Shown piece after piece: positions 35,747 through 45,416 of a stretch of DNA of 64,000 bases. How positions within the stretch are numbered: the stretch's first letter is position 1; each line of letters starts with the position of its first letter. Under the pieces are notes generated by a model. The model searched no databases, was not told the origin of the DNA, and was given only the letters and a program-made list of their open reading frames with translations. The DNA comes from Flavobacterium sp. (GTDB lineage Bacteria; Bacteroidota; Bacteroidia; Flavobacteriales; Flavobacteriaceae): contig JACMLU010000016.1 of the NCBI GenBank assembly GCA_014379405.1, forward strand, positions 1 through 64,000. The letters are read 5' to 3'. The translations under genes were made by a program, and so were the position numbers.

Positions 35747-35768
35747 GTGTACTACTAAACTAGTACAC
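35747..35768. promoter_or_regulatory. YtrA-type GntR operator
   Basis: GTGTACTA-CTAAAC-TAGTACAC is a perfect 8-bp palindrome with a 6-base spacer, 16 bp before the ABC ATPase start. It fits the GT-x-TA...TA-x-AC form typical of YtrA-subfamily GntR binding. The regulator is encoded as the third gene of the same operon. Confidence 0.75.
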
Positions 35769-35784
35769 TAATAAAATATATGAT

Positions 35785-36621
35785 ATGATACATATTCAAA
35801 ACTTAACTTTTCGGTACAAAAAGCAGGAGGCTTTGTTTACTGATTTATCTTTTCAACAGGGAAACGGAAGTATTGTAGGCTTGCTGGGCAAAAATGGTGC
35901 AGGCAAATCCACTTTGCTTCAATTAATTTCGGGTTTGCTACGACCGCAAACAGGTAAATTATCCATAAATGGATTCAAACCATTTGATAGATTGCCCGAT
36001 TTTTTGGCGGATATCTATATGGTTTCCGAAGAGTTCTCGTTTCCTTCGATAACTATTGGGGTTTACATCAAGGCAACCTCTCCTTTGTATCCCAAATTCG
36101 ATTCGCAAAAAATGAAAAACCTTTTGGAGGAATTTGAATTGGATCCTAAAAAAAATCTGAACTCACTTTCGCACGGGCAACGCAAAAAATTCCTCATCGC
36201 TTTTGCCTTATCTACCAATTGCAGTTTGCTGATTCTGGATGAACCAACGAATGGTTTGGATATTCCGTCCAAAAGTTTGTTCCGCAAAATATTGGTCGGT
36301 TCGGTTACCGAAGAACAATTGGTCCTTATTTCTACCCATCAGGTAAAAGACATTGAAACCATAATAGACAAAATTGTGGTGCTCGACCAAGGAAAAATCG
36401 TTTACAATGAAACTGTTTTTGACATCAGTAAACAATGGCAATTCAAGACCGTGGCTAGTTTATCGGGAATGGAAACCCCAATTTATCAAGAAAAATGCCT
36501 TGGTGGACATCGAATAATTGTACCAACAAACTCAATCGAAGAAACCGAAATTGACATTGAACTGCTCTTTAATGCCATCATCCATAAAGTAACCCTAAAA
36601 TCCGAAAGCCATGCTGTTTAA
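35785..36621 (+). CDS. ABC transporter ATP-binding protein
   Basis: This 278-residue ATPase has Walker A GKNGAGKST (35-43), signature SHGQRKK, Walker B LLILDEPTNGLD and an H-loop STHQ. The C-terminal 70 residues are an accessory part of unknown role. It is the first gene of an operon with a permease, a GntR regulator and a membrane-anchored beta protein, overlapping the permease gene by 11 bp. Such YtrA-type sets typically export or sense cell-envelope-active compounds, so a role in envelope stress or antibiotic response is inferred only from organisation. Confidence 0.93.
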   Translation: MIHIQNLTFRYKKQEALFTDLSFQQGNGSIVGLLGKNGAGKSTLLQLISGLLRPQTGKLSINGFKPFDRLPDFLADIYMVSEEFSFPSITIGVYIKATSPLYPKFDSQKMKNLLEEFELDPKKNLNSLSHGQRKKFLIAFALSTNCSLLILDEPTNGLDIPSKSLFRKILVGSVTEEQLVLISTHQVKDIETIIDKIVVLDQGKIVYNETVFDISKQWQFKTVASLSGMETPIYQEKCLGGHRIIVPTNSIEETEIDIELLFNAIIHKVTLKSESHAV

Positions 36622-37453
36622 TAACTACTTTAATGCAAAAAGATTTAGCCAACTTTTTAAACAAGATTTGCTAATCAATAGAACAAAATACGGTATAACC
36701 ATCCTTGGATTAGGATTAATAACCTACATATTAGGCTATATGTTTCTTAATAGTAGTAAAGTAAGTATGATTAAACACGATTATGCTGTATTTCAAAATT
36801 ACAGCATTTGTTTAGCTTTTTTTATGATGTATGTTGGAGTTATTATTGGTTTAGCCTTTCCAGATTTGTCTGATAAAATTAAAACGAGCAACTATTTACT
36901 GAATCCGGGTTCTATTCTCGAAAAAATAATGCTTCAGTTTTTGGTTCGTATTGTACTTTTTGTTCCTATTGCGTTGGGGATATTCTGGATCGCCATTCGT
37001 TTGGCAAAAGCGTCTTTAATTCCCGAAATAGTTAATTTTAATTCTGTTGAACAATTAATGGATCCTGCAGTAATTCCTTATTTTGATTATGTTTTTCTGA
37101 TAACCAAATCCAATGGCAAAATCTGGGATACTTGGCAAATCCTATTCGTTATTTTCGGATTGTTTTCTTATGGAGTCTATCTTTTTGCGGGAGCAACTTA
37201 CTTTAAAAGTTATGCTTTAATCAAAACAATAATTGCTTCGATAGTTATTTTATTGACTTCAATTACATTTTCAGTGCTATTGTCTCATATTTTTTATCCA
37301 AAAGAAACCCAGGGTTTTAATTCGAAATTGAATGAATTTGCAGTTACAGAGCATTTATCTAGTTCTGAATTATTTATGGTATCACTATCATTGTTTTCCT
37401 GGATGTTCTTTCTAGCTATTGGGTATTTCAAATTAAAAGAAAAGGAGGCTTAA
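36611..37453 (+). CDS. ABC transporter permease
   Basis: The 280-residue protein has about six hydrophobic segments (for example ITILGLGLITYILGYMFL, SICLAFFMMYVGVIIGLAF, and the last near LFSWMFFLAIGYF). It belongs to the ABC-2-like permeases. It overlaps the ATPase gene by 11 bp and ends 1 bp before the GntR gene, so it is tightly coupled. The substrate is unknown. Confidence 0.85.
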   Translation: MLFNNYFNAKRFSQLFKQDLLINRTKYGITILGLGLITYILGYMFLNSSKVSMIKHDYAVFQNYSICLAFFMMYVGVIIGLAFPDLSDKIKTSNYLLNPGSILEKIMLQFLVRIVLFVPIALGIFWIAIRLAKASLIPEIVNFNSVEQLMDPAVIPYFDYVFLITKSNGKIWDTWQILFVIFGLFSYGVYLFAGATYFKSYALIKTIIASIVILLTSITFSVLLSHIFYPKETQGFNSKLNEFAVTEHLSSSELFMVSLSLFSWMFFLAIGYFKLKEKEA

Positions 37454-37454
37454 C

Positions 37455-37832
37455 ATGGATTTTAAATCAACCAAAGGGATTTATCTCCAAATAGTGGATA
37501 ATCTCTGCCAACAAATTTTGGAAGGACAATTGCAGTCCGGCGATCGGGTGGCTTCGGTGCGGGATTTGGCTGCCGAATTTGAAGTTAATCACAACACGGT
37601 GATGCGCGCTTACACCAATTTACAGGAATCAGGCATTTTTGACAACAAGCGAGGCATCGGTTTTTTTGTATCCGAAAAAGCTTTGGAACTGATTAAGGCT
37701 AATGAGAAAGCCAATTTTTTCAGTCAGGATTTACCTGATTTCCTGCTTAAAGTAAAATTGCTTCAACTCAACAGCACTGATTTAACCGAATTAATATCCT
37801 TAATAAAAAACAACGACCATGAAGACCAGTAA
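37455..37832 (+). CDS. GntR-family (YtrA-type) transcriptional regulator
   Basis: This 125-residue protein has a winged helix-turn-helix domain (about 8-75: GIYLQIVDNLCQQILEGQLQ, VASVRDLAAEFEVNHNTVMR) and only a short C-terminal helical tail. The small tail is typical of the YtrA subfamily, whose members control a neighbouring ABC transporter. The matching palindrome at 35747-35768 upstream of the operon is its probable autoregulatory site. It overlaps the next gene by 14 bp. Confidence 0.93.
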   Translation: MDFKSTKGIYLQIVDNLCQQILEGQLQSGDRVASVRDLAAEFEVNHNTVMRAYTNLQESGIFDNKRGIGFFVSEKALELIKANEKANFFSQDLPDFLLKVKLLQLNSTDLTELISLIKNNDHEDQ

Positions 37833-38520
37833 CAAAATATTTATCTCTTTTATGATTTTCCTATTGGGAGGGATTCTCGCATTATATGTCGGTTCAAAAT
37901 ACAACAAGGATTATAATGATGCGTCTCATTTTGCCCAACAAAAAACATTGCTTTCTCCTTTTTCGGTAGTAGTGGCAGAGTCTGGAGCTATTTTTCGTTT
38001 AAATAGCGGAAAAGAAAACAAGGTAATTCAAACGTATAGGAAAGATACTTTTGCCAACTTTTATGTTTTTGAGGTTCGAAACGACACCCTTTTCGTTTTC
38101 CCGGTAAAGCAAGAAAACGGCAAAGAGGGAGGATATGGAGTTGTCCCGGAGATTTTTTGTGTGAACTTAAAAAGTGTAGTGGCTAAAGAAAATTCGAATA
38201 TTGGAACGGGAAAATTTCATATCGATACTTTGCATGTTGTCATGAATAAGTCTCGATTGGATTGGAGATTTGACAAGGCTACTTTCATATCCATACAAGC
38301 CAAAGATTCCGATGTTTATCTTGAGGGTGAAAGTTTAGAAAAATTGGCTTTTAAATCAGATAAAACAAAGTTAAGAGCCATCACGAAAACAAGAATTGAC
38401 AACCTATCCGGAAGTTTAAAAAATGATTCGAGAGGTGATTTTTCTTATGCCAATAGTATTCGTCTTGACACAGATAAAACAAGTAGTTACAGCTTTTATG
38501 GTTTTGTAAATGAACCCTAA
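37819..38520 (+). CDS. Membrane-anchored beta-helix (GIN-like) protein
   Basis: The 233-residue protein has one N-terminal membrane helix (IFISFMIFLLGGILALYV) and a predicted exported body of short repeating strands (SNIGTGKFHIDTLHVVMNKSRLDWRFD, LEKLAFKSDKTKLRA). This resembles the DUF2807/GIN-type beta-solenoid often seen beside GntR/ABC or CutA-type stress operons in Bacteroidetes. Its gene begins inside the regulator gene (14 bp overlap), so it is the fourth member of the operon. Its role could be sensing or binding at the periplasmic face. No direct functional evidence is in the sequence. Confidence 0.6.
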   Translation: MKTSNKIFISFMIFLLGGILALYVGSKYNKDYNDASHFAQQKTLLSPFSVVVAESGAIFRLNSGKENKVIQTYRKDTFANFYVFEVRNDTLFVFPVKQENGKEGGYGVVPEIFCVNLKSVVAKENSNIGTGKFHIDTLHVVMNKSRLDWRFDKATFISIQAKDSDVYLEGESLEKLAFKSDKTKLRAITKTRIDNLSGSLKNDSRGDFSYANSIRLDTDKTSSYSFYGFVNEP

Positions 38521-38539
38521 ATAAAAGTTTAACATTTAA

Positions 38540-38573
38540 TTGCAATTTTTTTCTGTAGGTATGATTAAGTTTG
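38540..38573 (+). promoter_or_regulatory. Promoter of the thioredoxin-like gene
   Basis: A TTG (38540-38542) and TAAGTTTG (38566-38573) are separated by 23 bases, within the spacing I know for Flavobacterium promoters (TTG-N17-23-TAnnTTTG). The gene starts about 50 bp downstream. Confidence 0.55.
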
Positions 38574-38624
38574 AAACGGTAAAAAACTTACAAAAAACTA
38601 TTTACTTCCCAACATATAAAACTT

Positions 38625-39818
38625 ATGAAAAAAACATTATTGGTCCTCTTTGTAATTCTATCCGTCTCTTGTTTTGGCCAAAATAAAACTAAATTCTCCT
38701 TGTATGGAAAAACCAAAGATATTGCTGATGGAACTGTATTGTTGCTGCAAAACACCTTGACCAATAAATTCATAGATTCAGTAGTGGTAAAAAACAATAC
38801 TTTTTTGTTTCAAACTAAAATTAGTTCTTTTCCCATTCAAGTCGTACTATTTGATAAAAGTTCATCGGCAAAAATGATATGGTTGGAAAACAACAAAATG
38901 ACTTTTGACGCTACAACAACGAGTTTTAGAGAAGCGGTAATCACGGGTTCCAAAGCAGACAGTTTAGTTGCCGTACTTCGAAAAGAGGGCAGGGCGCTTA
39001 AATCGTATGAAGAAATGGTTGCCAATGAATTGAAATTTATTCAAAACCATCCCGATAATATAGTGAGTGCTCATAACCTTTCAATTATGGCATCTGTCTT
39101 TGGAAAGGAAAAATCTATGGAACTGTTTTCAAATATGTCAAAAGAAAATCAGCAGTCTGAATACGGTAAAAAAATTGCTGGTTTGTTGTTGGATTTAAAT
39201 GACTTAAAACCAGTTGAAATTGGAGAAAAATATAGGGATTTTTCAATGCTCAATCAAAATGGAATTGAAAAAAAACTTTCTGATTTCAAAGGGAAATTGG
39301 TTTTATTGGAGTTTTGGGCTTCGTGGTGTATGCCTTGCCGTCAAGAGAATCCCAATCTTGTCAACACCTACAATAAATTTAAAAATAATGGATTTGAAAT
39401 CTTTGCTGTTTCATTAGATGATAATAAAGAGAATTGGCTCAAAGCAATTCAAAAAGACGGATTGAATTGGGAACATGTAAGTGATTTGAAGGGAAGAAAC
39501 AACAAAGCGGCTTTACTATATCACATCAATATGATTCCTGAAAATATACTGATAGACAAAAATGGTTTAATAGTGGGGCGCAATTTGCGTGGTGAAAATT
39601 TAGACATAAAGCTCAACGAAATTATGTCGGCATCCAATAAAGTGGAGGTAAAACAAGAAGGTAACGTTGCCAAAATTCGTATTCCTGATACAATGATTTG
39701 GAAAGACGAGAAAGGAAAAGTGTTGAGCGAATCAGAATATAAAAAAATGTTGGATTCACGAGAATACTTACCAAGTATAGATACGGAGAAAAAAACAATA
39801 ACGCTCAAGAAGATATAA
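38625..39818 (+). CDS. TlpA-like thioredoxin family protein with DUF4369 domain
   Basis: The 397-residue exported protein has a signal peptide and a DUF4369-type N-terminal domain (about 22-150). An AhpC/TSA/thioredoxin domain (about 200-340) carries the redox motif in FWASWCMPCRQENPN (CxxC), followed by VSLDDNKENW and MIPENILIDKNG. An unusual C-terminal extension (about 340-397) holds basic and acidic residues. The protein is probably a periplasmic disulfide reductase or carrier. The next gene downstream, 80 bp away, is a TonB receptor-like barrel. Confidence 0.85.
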   Translation: MKKTLLVLFVILSVSCFGQNKTKFSLYGKTKDIADGTVLLLQNTLTNKFIDSVVVKNNTFLFQTKISSFPIQVVLFDKSSSAKMIWLENNKMTFDATTTSFREAVITGSKADSLVAVLRKEGRALKSYEEMVANELKFIQNHPDNIVSAHNLSIMASVFGKEKSMELFSNMSKENQQSEYGKKIAGLLLDLNDLKPVEIGEKYRDFSMLNQNGIEKKLSDFKGKLVLLEFWASWCMPCRQENPNLVNTYNKFKNNGFEIFAVSLDDNKENWLKAIQKDGLNWEHVSDLKGRNNKAALLYHINMIPENILIDKNGLIVGRNLRGENLDIKLNEIMSASNKVEVKQEGNVAKIRIPDTMIWKDEKGKVLSESEYKKMLDSREYLPSIDTEKKTITLKKI

Positions 39819-39858
39819 TACCTGTCCAAATTTAATTATCATTAATCAATTCCCATTG

Positions 39859-39894
<36 letters not shown>

Positions 39895-39898
39895 TTTT

Positions 39899-42715
39899 AT
39901 GAAATTAACTTTCCGTTTCCTTGTATTTTTACTTTGCTTCTTTTCTTCTTTTGCACAAACCAAAATAACGTTAAAGGGAAAACTCATCGACAAAGAAACA
40001 TCAACGCCAATAGAAGATGCGACTGTTTACATTACCACTGTCAAAGATTCCACGATGATAAATTATACCGTTTCAGATAAAAATGGAATTTTTAAGTTTG
40101 AAACCAAAAAGATTGGGGTTCCTTTTTTCTTGAGCATATCTGCCACCGGTTACCAAAACCATAAAATAAAAGAAAATTCTGGTACCGAGAACAAGGATTT
40201 TGGAGTTTTTTCAATTTTGAAAAACCATATAGAACTTTCGGAAGTGGTGGTAAAAGCGGAAGCGCCTCCTGTCAAAATCAAGAAAGATACTTTGGAATTT
40301 AATGCAGCTTCTTTTAAAGTGCGTCCCGATGCAAATGTGGAAGCTTTGATCCGTCAATTGCCTGGGGTACAAATCGACGAGAATAAGACAATAACCATCA
40401 ACGGAAAAGTAGTTGACAAAATATTGGTTAACGGGAAACCGTTTTTTAGCGAAGACGGAAAAATAGCGATTCAGAATTTATCTGCAGATATGGTTAAAAA
40501 AGTACAGGTTTCGAATACCAAATCCAAGGAAGAAGAAATGACCAAACAGGACTCAAGTTCGAATACTTCGACAATCAATTTGACTTTGAAGGAAGATAAA
40601 AACAAAGGTGTTTTTGGGAAATTTATGGGCGGTTACGGAACTGATGATCGTTATGAAAGCAGCGGAATAGCCAGTTATTTTAAAAACAAACGCCGTGTTA
40701 CTGCTATTGTTTCGTCCAACAATATCAATGCGACCGGTTTTTCGATGGATGATGTTTTTGACAATATGGGCGGTGGTCGAAATAATGGAGGAATGAGGGT
40801 AATGATGGGCGGCCCCGGTAATAATTCTGCGCCAACAGGGATAACTCGTTCAGCTACCGCAGGATTGAATTATGATGACGAATGGATTAAAGATTTAAGC
40901 GCACACACTTCATACAACTACAAGAATTTGGACAATGAAAATCGTAACAAAAGCTCCAAGGCAGAATTTTTGCCAACGGGAAACATTTTTACCGAATCAG
41001 AAAGCGCGAGTAATCAATTGACGGAAGGTCATAATCTTAGCACGGAGTTTCAATATAAGATCAATGACAATACAAATATTTATTTAAATCCGAGTTTTGC
41101 AAAAACTACCACGACGAGTAATTCTGCCTACCAGGCTAGCTCTCGGGACGACAATAATGATTTGATGAATGAAAATAGCGGTAAAACCAATTCCTACAGT
41201 GATTCGGGGAATTTTAATAACTTTATGGGGTTTTTCAGGAGTTTCAAAAAGAAAGGGAGATATTTTAACGCTTCTATGCAAAATAACAATTCGAGAAATG
41301 AGTACAATTCGATAAGCAATTCGGCTACCTTGTTTTACCAGAATGCAACTCCAGACGATATTCGGAACCAAAATGTGTTGTCAGAAAGATCGAATGACAA
41401 TTTATCCTTCAATCTTTCGTATTCGGAACCTATAACCGATTCGTTGTCTGTTTCTGTTGGAGTAAGAACAAATTGGAGTAAATCGAAAGATTACAGGAAT
41501 ACTTTTGATTTTGATACTGCAACTGGCAGGTATTCGGATAAGAATGAATTGAGGTCAAATTATTTTGAGACGAAATCAAGTCGGTTTTCTCCGACTGCCG
41601 GATTGGTAATTCGCAAAAAAAAACTTAATTTGTGGGCGATGTTGGGAACGTATTTTGTGGAGGCTGATAATTTTTCCGATTATTTGAATTCCAAAACCAA
41701 TTTGTCAAAAAACTACGCTTTGCCTGAAGGGAATTTAAATTTCAGTTATAATTTTTCAAAAACAAAAAACCTTCGTGCTTATTATTATCGTCAGTATTCT
41801 TTGCCTTTGGCACAACAGATTTTGCCTGTTGCAAATCTCTCCAATCCCTTGAATACTTACATTGGGAATAGCAATTTAGATATAGGAAAAAGTCACTATG
41901 CCAATTTCAATTATGGAAATCAAAATACTGCAAGTCTTTCAGGTTTTTCCATTTATTTGAATGTTAATTATTCTGACAGCAGTATTGCTTCCACTTCAGT
42001 TTATGACGAAAATGGAAAGCAAAAAACGACCTATGTTAATATTTCGGGAAATTACAATCTTAATTTGGGTGCCAATTGGGATAAAACTATAAAAAAAGAG
42101 CAGAATACATTTAAATATTCTTTGAGATTGAATACTGGATATGATTTTCAAAAAGGATTTACCAATGCAGAAATGTATACGGCCCAGATAAAAAGTGTGT
42201 CTCCGGGAGTATCTTTCTCTTACGATTATGGATATTTTTTTACACTGCGTCCTTCCTACAATTTTACATTTAGAAAAACGGATTATACGAATTACAGAAT
42301 TGATGAGGTCTCGAACAGGGAACACAACTTCAAGATAGAGGCAACCAATTATATCCATAAACAATGGGTTTTCGGTAATGATTTTGGATACAACTACAAT
42401 TCAAATATTTCGGGAGGTTTCAAAAAAGATTTCTATTTGTGGAATGCCAGTTTGTCCTATAAAACCAAAGAAGATCAATGGATTTTTAAAGTTAAGGCAT
42501 ATGATATTCTGGATCAAAACCAAAGTGCCACACGCAGTATATCGGCAACTTCTGTAACCGATTCCCAAAATATGGTTTTGAAACGCTACGGAATGTTTTC
42601 GATTACCTACAAATTCAAGAAATTCGGAATGAAATTGGAGGAAGAAAAACCGAACGAAAAAGCACCTGAAAAGGCTCCTGAAAAAACGCCCGTAAAAGTG
42701 AATGAAAAAAAATAA
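39899..42715 (+). CDS. TonB-dependent receptor-like outer-membrane barrel protein, CAAT-tract regulated candidate
   Basis: The 938-residue protein has a signal peptide (MKLTFRFLVFLLCFFSSFAQ) and a carboxypeptidase-regulatory-like domain (about 25-105). The plug carries KKDTLEFNAASFKVRPDANV, PGVQIDENKTITINGKVVD and NGKPFFSED. The barrel ends in YKFKKFGMKLEEE. A Gly/Asn/Met-rich insert (NMGGGRNNGGMRVMMGGPGN) lies near 287-306 and may be a surface loop or metal-binding patch. The protein ends in a low-complexity tail of repeated EKAPEKxP units. Ligand unknown. A (CAAT)8.75 tract precedes the start codon, and a strong terminator follows. Confidence 0.85.
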   Translation: MKLTFRFLVFLLCFFSSFAQTKITLKGKLIDKETSTPIEDATVYITTVKDSTMINYTVSDKNGIFKFETKKIGVPFFLSISATGYQNHKIKENSGTENKDFGVFSILKNHIELSEVVVKAEAPPVKIKKDTLEFNAASFKVRPDANVEALIRQLPGVQIDENKTITINGKVVDKILVNGKPFFSEDGKIAIQNLSADMVKKVQVSNTKSKEEEMTKQDSSSNTSTINLTLKEDKNKGVFGKFMGGYGTDDRYESSGIASYFKNKRRVTAIVSSNNINATGFSMDDVFDNMGGGRNNGGMRVMMGGPGNNSAPTGITRSATAGLNYDDEWIKDLSAHTSYNYKNLDNENRNKSSKAEFLPTGNIFTESESASNQLTEGHNLSTEFQYKINDNTNIYLNPSFAKTTTTSNSAYQASSRDDNNDLMNENSGKTNSYSDSGNFNNFMGFFRSFKKKGRYFNASMQNNNSRNEYNSISNSATLFYQNATPDDIRNQNVLSERSNDNLSFNLSYSEPITDSLSVSVGVRTNWSKSKDYRNTFDFDTATGRYSDKNELRSNYFETKSSRFSPTAGLVIRKKKLNLWAMLGTYFVEADNFSDYLNSKTNLSKNYALPEGNLNFSYNFSKTKNLRAYYYRQYSLPLAQQILPVANLSNPLNTYIGNSNLDIGKSHYANFNYGNQNTASLSGFSIYLNVNYSDSSIASTSVYDENGKQKTTYVNISGNYNLNLGANWDKTIKKEQNTFKYSLRLNTGYDFQKGFTNAEMYTAQIKSVSPGVSFSYDYGYFFTLRPSYNFTFRKTDYTNYRIDEVSNREHNFKIEATNYIHKQWVFGNDFGYNYNSNISGGFKKDFYLWNASLSYKTKEDQWIFKVKAYDILDQNQSATRSISATSVTDSQNMVLKRYGMFSITYKFKKFGMKLEEEKPNEKAPEKAPEKTPVKVNEKK

Positions 42716-42741
42716 GCTTAAGTAAATTAGTGTGCAGTAAT

Positions 42742-42775
42742 AAAAAGAGGGGATTTAATAATTCCCTCTTTTTTT
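42742..42775 (+). terminator. Terminator after the CAAT-tract receptor gene
   Basis: AAAAAGAGGGGA-TTTAATAA-TTCCCTCTTTTT forms an 11-12 bp stem with a T-tail, about 30 bp past the stop. Its right side is shared with the duplicated 3' end at 42756-42842. Confidence 0.8.
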
Positions 42776-42842
42776 AAATCTAGAATCTCTTTTGATAAAT
42801 TCGGTTCTGCGTTTGGGAGCTTCAGTTTTGCTTGAAGGGTCA
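42756..42842 (-). pseudogene. Decayed copy of the 3' end of the pseudouridine synthase gene
   Basis: On the minus strand it reads [19 protein letters not shown] then RFKKRGNY and a stop. The intact gene ends [20 protein letters not shown] then [17 protein letters not shown]. The copy is the same tail with an internal loss of 24 bp between two direct CTTCAGTTTT repeats, plus point changes. It has no start and no domain. It lies 2.6 kb from the intact end, across the histidine kinase gene. Confidence 0.8.
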
Positions 42843-42958
42843 TAATTTATTTAATTCCTATATGTTAATTTGAACGGTACAGATGCCATTTAGGAAGTAT
42901 CGTATCAGTATATAAGGCAGTAATCGAGAAGTTTATTAAACTCTATAGACGCAGAAAT

Positions 42959-45199
42959 TTAAAATTTAAAACATTTCAAATGCATTTGTTTGGCTATTAT
43001 TTCTTCCAGATTTTTTAAAACAACAGGTTTAGTTATAAAATCATCCATACCGTTAGAAATGGCTTTTACCTTGTCTTCATCAAAAGCACTTGCAGTGACA
43101 GCAATAATCGGTATGGCGTTAATTTGATATTTTGCAGAAGAATGTATTTTTTCTGTCGCTTCAAACCCGTCCATTTCAGGCATGTGTAAATCCATAAAAA
43201 TAATGTCATATTCGTTTTCGTTGTAAAGTGAAACAGCCTCTTTTCCGTTAACTGCAATATCGGATGGGATATTTAGTTTATCCAGAAGTTTATGCAATAC
43301 TTTTTGATTGATTAGATTATCTTCAACTATTAATGCTTTATTAATGATTATATCTTTTGTACTATTGAACTTAATTTCATTGCTGTCTTTAATTGAAATC
43401 ACGTTTGTATTAATTTGGAATGGAATTTCAAAACTAAAACTCGACCCACCCCTTTCTAAAGCTATAATATTTAATTTACTGCCTCCCATTAGTTGTACTA
43501 ATTGGTTAGAAATTGTTAAACCCAATCCTGTACCACCATATTTTCTTGTGGTTGTTAAATCTGCTTGTTCAAATGCTAATAGCATTTGCTCTGTTTTATC
43601 AGGATCAATACCTATACCGGAATCCGTAATTTTGAAATTCAAATATTGTAAATCATCTTTTCGAGTTAATAAATTTACCTCAAGTTTAACATCGCCATGA
43701 GAGGTAAACTTAATGGCGTTGTCAATAAGATTAATCAAAACTTGTTGTAATCTTAAATTATCTCCCAGTATGTTATTGGAGATGCTGTCATCATAAATAA
43801 AATGCAGTTTTATGTTTTCATCATTTATTCGGTATTCAAATAATCGAATAAGTTTAGTGAGCTCTTTTTTAAGATTTATTGGATAGTTTTCTAATTTCAT
43901 TTTGCCAGCTTCCATTTTTGAATGATCTAAAATCATGTTTACAATACCCAAAAGGTGGTCTGCACTGTGTTCTGCGATTTCGATATATTCGGTTTGTTCA
44001 CTATTCAAAGGGCTTGTTTTTATCATATTTAACATTCCAATAACTCCATTGAGGGGAGAACGAATTTCGTGACTCATGTTGGCAAGAAATTGCGTTTTGA
44101 ATGTTGCTGTTTTATTTGCTTGTTCGGTGCTTTTTTCTAAAAATACTATGTTTTCAGATAGCTTTTCTTTTAATACGCCGTAACTTTTTAATAAAAAATC
44201 AACTTCTCTAATTGATGATTTATGATTTAAATTGGATGTAGGTTCTTTGAAATTGGATTTTATGTAATTTGAAATATCCAACGAAAGTAATTTGATGTCT
44301 TTTGTGAAGTATTTAGATATGTAAGTACTTAATGCCAAGGCAATTAATATCATTAGGAGTGTTTGGTATAATTGAAGGTAAAATAAAGTTTCTTTTAATT
44401 CATTTACTTTTTTTTCATTGCGATGAATGATTTGGACAAATGAATTTTCAACAAACCCATTAATTTTATTTATTTTTCCGTACAGACCTTGATCGTGGGA
44501 AGCCCCTAATTTTGTGTTCAATTTTACCAAAGCACCAAAATCATTTTTGTAACCTATAAGGACTTGTCTGGTTATTGGATCAAGATTTTTTTCTCTTATG
44601 GTAGAGTTATACAGATTTTCAAATTTTTTAATATAAGCATCCTCGGAACGCAACAAATAATCTTTTTCATGTCGGCGAAATTGAAGTAAAGTAATTTTAT
44701 TTAAAGAAGATTTTTTTTCTAAAAAATGGGCTTTGTCTCTCATTTTTCCTTCAATTCCATAATCTTTAAACCCTCGAATTAATGCTGTTTTTTTAAATTG
44801 ATTTACAGCAATATAAAGATTGTCTATTTCTTTTGAAAGGTTAATCATAGATTGATTTGTTCCAATGTTCAACTCTTTCGATTCTTTAAAAATTAGATTG
44901 ATTTCTTCTCTTTGTTTTTTTAAGTTGTCTATATAAAGGTTAAGGTCTTTCTGATTGTGGTTAATATAAAAGCCTTTTTCTTTATGTCCAAACAATAAAA
45001 AATTTTGAAAATTTCTTATGTTGGCACTAAAGTCTTGTGAAACCCGATACGATTTATAAGTGAAGTTATTCAGATGTTCAACTTTGCGGTCGACGTATAG
45101 ATAAAACATAAACCACACAACGATCAAAACAATCATTAAAGAAAAAGATAAAAATATTTGTGTTCTGAAGTAACGAAAATTGTTGAAGAAAAATTTCAA
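42959..45199 (-). CDS. Hybrid histidine kinase with response-regulator receiver
   Basis: The 746-residue protein has two membrane helices (about 14-36 and 274-293) around a helical extracytoplasmic sensor with no family motif I know. A coiled-coil linker follows, then HisKA with His377 in FLANMSHEIRSPLNGVIG, a HATPase domain (N box DNAIKFTSHG, G boxes DSGIGID, GGTGLGL) and a C-terminal receiver domain with the Asp in IIFMDLHMPEMDG. No DNA-binding output is fused, so an external phosphotransfer partner is needed. It starts at a TTG; the first in-frame ATG is about residue 22, within the first membrane helix. It is an orphan gene, with no regulator gene beside it. Confidence 0.93.
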   Translation of the reverse strand: MKFFFNNFRYFRTQIFLSFSLMIVLIVVWFMFYLYVDRKVEHLNNFTYKSYRVSQDFSANIRNFQNFLLFGHKEKGFYINHNQKDLNLYIDNLKKQREEINLIFKESKELNIGTNQSMINLSKEIDNLYIAVNQFKKTALIRGFKDYGIEGKMRDKAHFLEKKSSLNKITLLQFRRHEKDYLLRSEDAYIKKFENLYNSTIREKNLDPITRQVLIGYKNDFGALVKLNTKLGASHDQGLYGKINKINGFVENSFVQIIHRNEKKVNELKETLFYLQLYQTLLMILIALALSTYISKYFTKDIKLLSLDISNYIKSNFKEPTSNLNHKSSIREVDFLLKSYGVLKEKLSENIVFLEKSTEQANKTATFKTQFLANMSHEIRSPLNGVIGMLNMIKTSPLNSEQTEYIEIAEHSADHLLGIVNMILDHSKMEAGKMKLENYPINLKKELTKLIRLFEYRINDENIKLHFIYDDSISNNILGDNLRLQQVLINLIDNAIKFTSHGDVKLEVNLLTRKDDLQYLNFKITDSGIGIDPDKTEQMLLAFEQADLTTTRKYGGTGLGLTISNQLVQLMGGSKLNIIALERGGSSFSFEIPFQINTNVISIKDSNEIKFNSTKDIIINKALIVEDNLINQKVLHKLLDKLNIPSDIAVNGKEAVSLYNENEYDIIFMDLHMPEMDGFEATEKIHSSAKYQINAIPIIAVTASAFDEDKVKAISNGMDDFITKPVVLKNLEEIIAKQMHLKCFKF

Positions 45200-45416
45200 G
45201 TGTTGTTTTTTTAATAAAATACAAATTTATATAGTTTATAAAAAAAAACATATTAAACAGTTTAAACAAAAGGTTAAGTTAATGCACCCGAATTAAAATA
45301 ACCAGTGTGCATAAATGTTTAATAATTATTCTGGGGCTTTATTTTGGATTTGTGATTTGTTTCCAAAAAATAGAATAAAAAAACAAGTTTCGTCGTTTGT
45401 TGGTAGAGAATTATAT

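Larger units (their letters stand above)
35439..35784. other. Intergenic region with a REP-like repeat and a GntR operator
   Basis: This stretch between folD and the ABC operon carries a 64-bp inverted repeat (35534-35597) and the operator at 35747-35768. No gene is visible. Confidence 0.6.
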
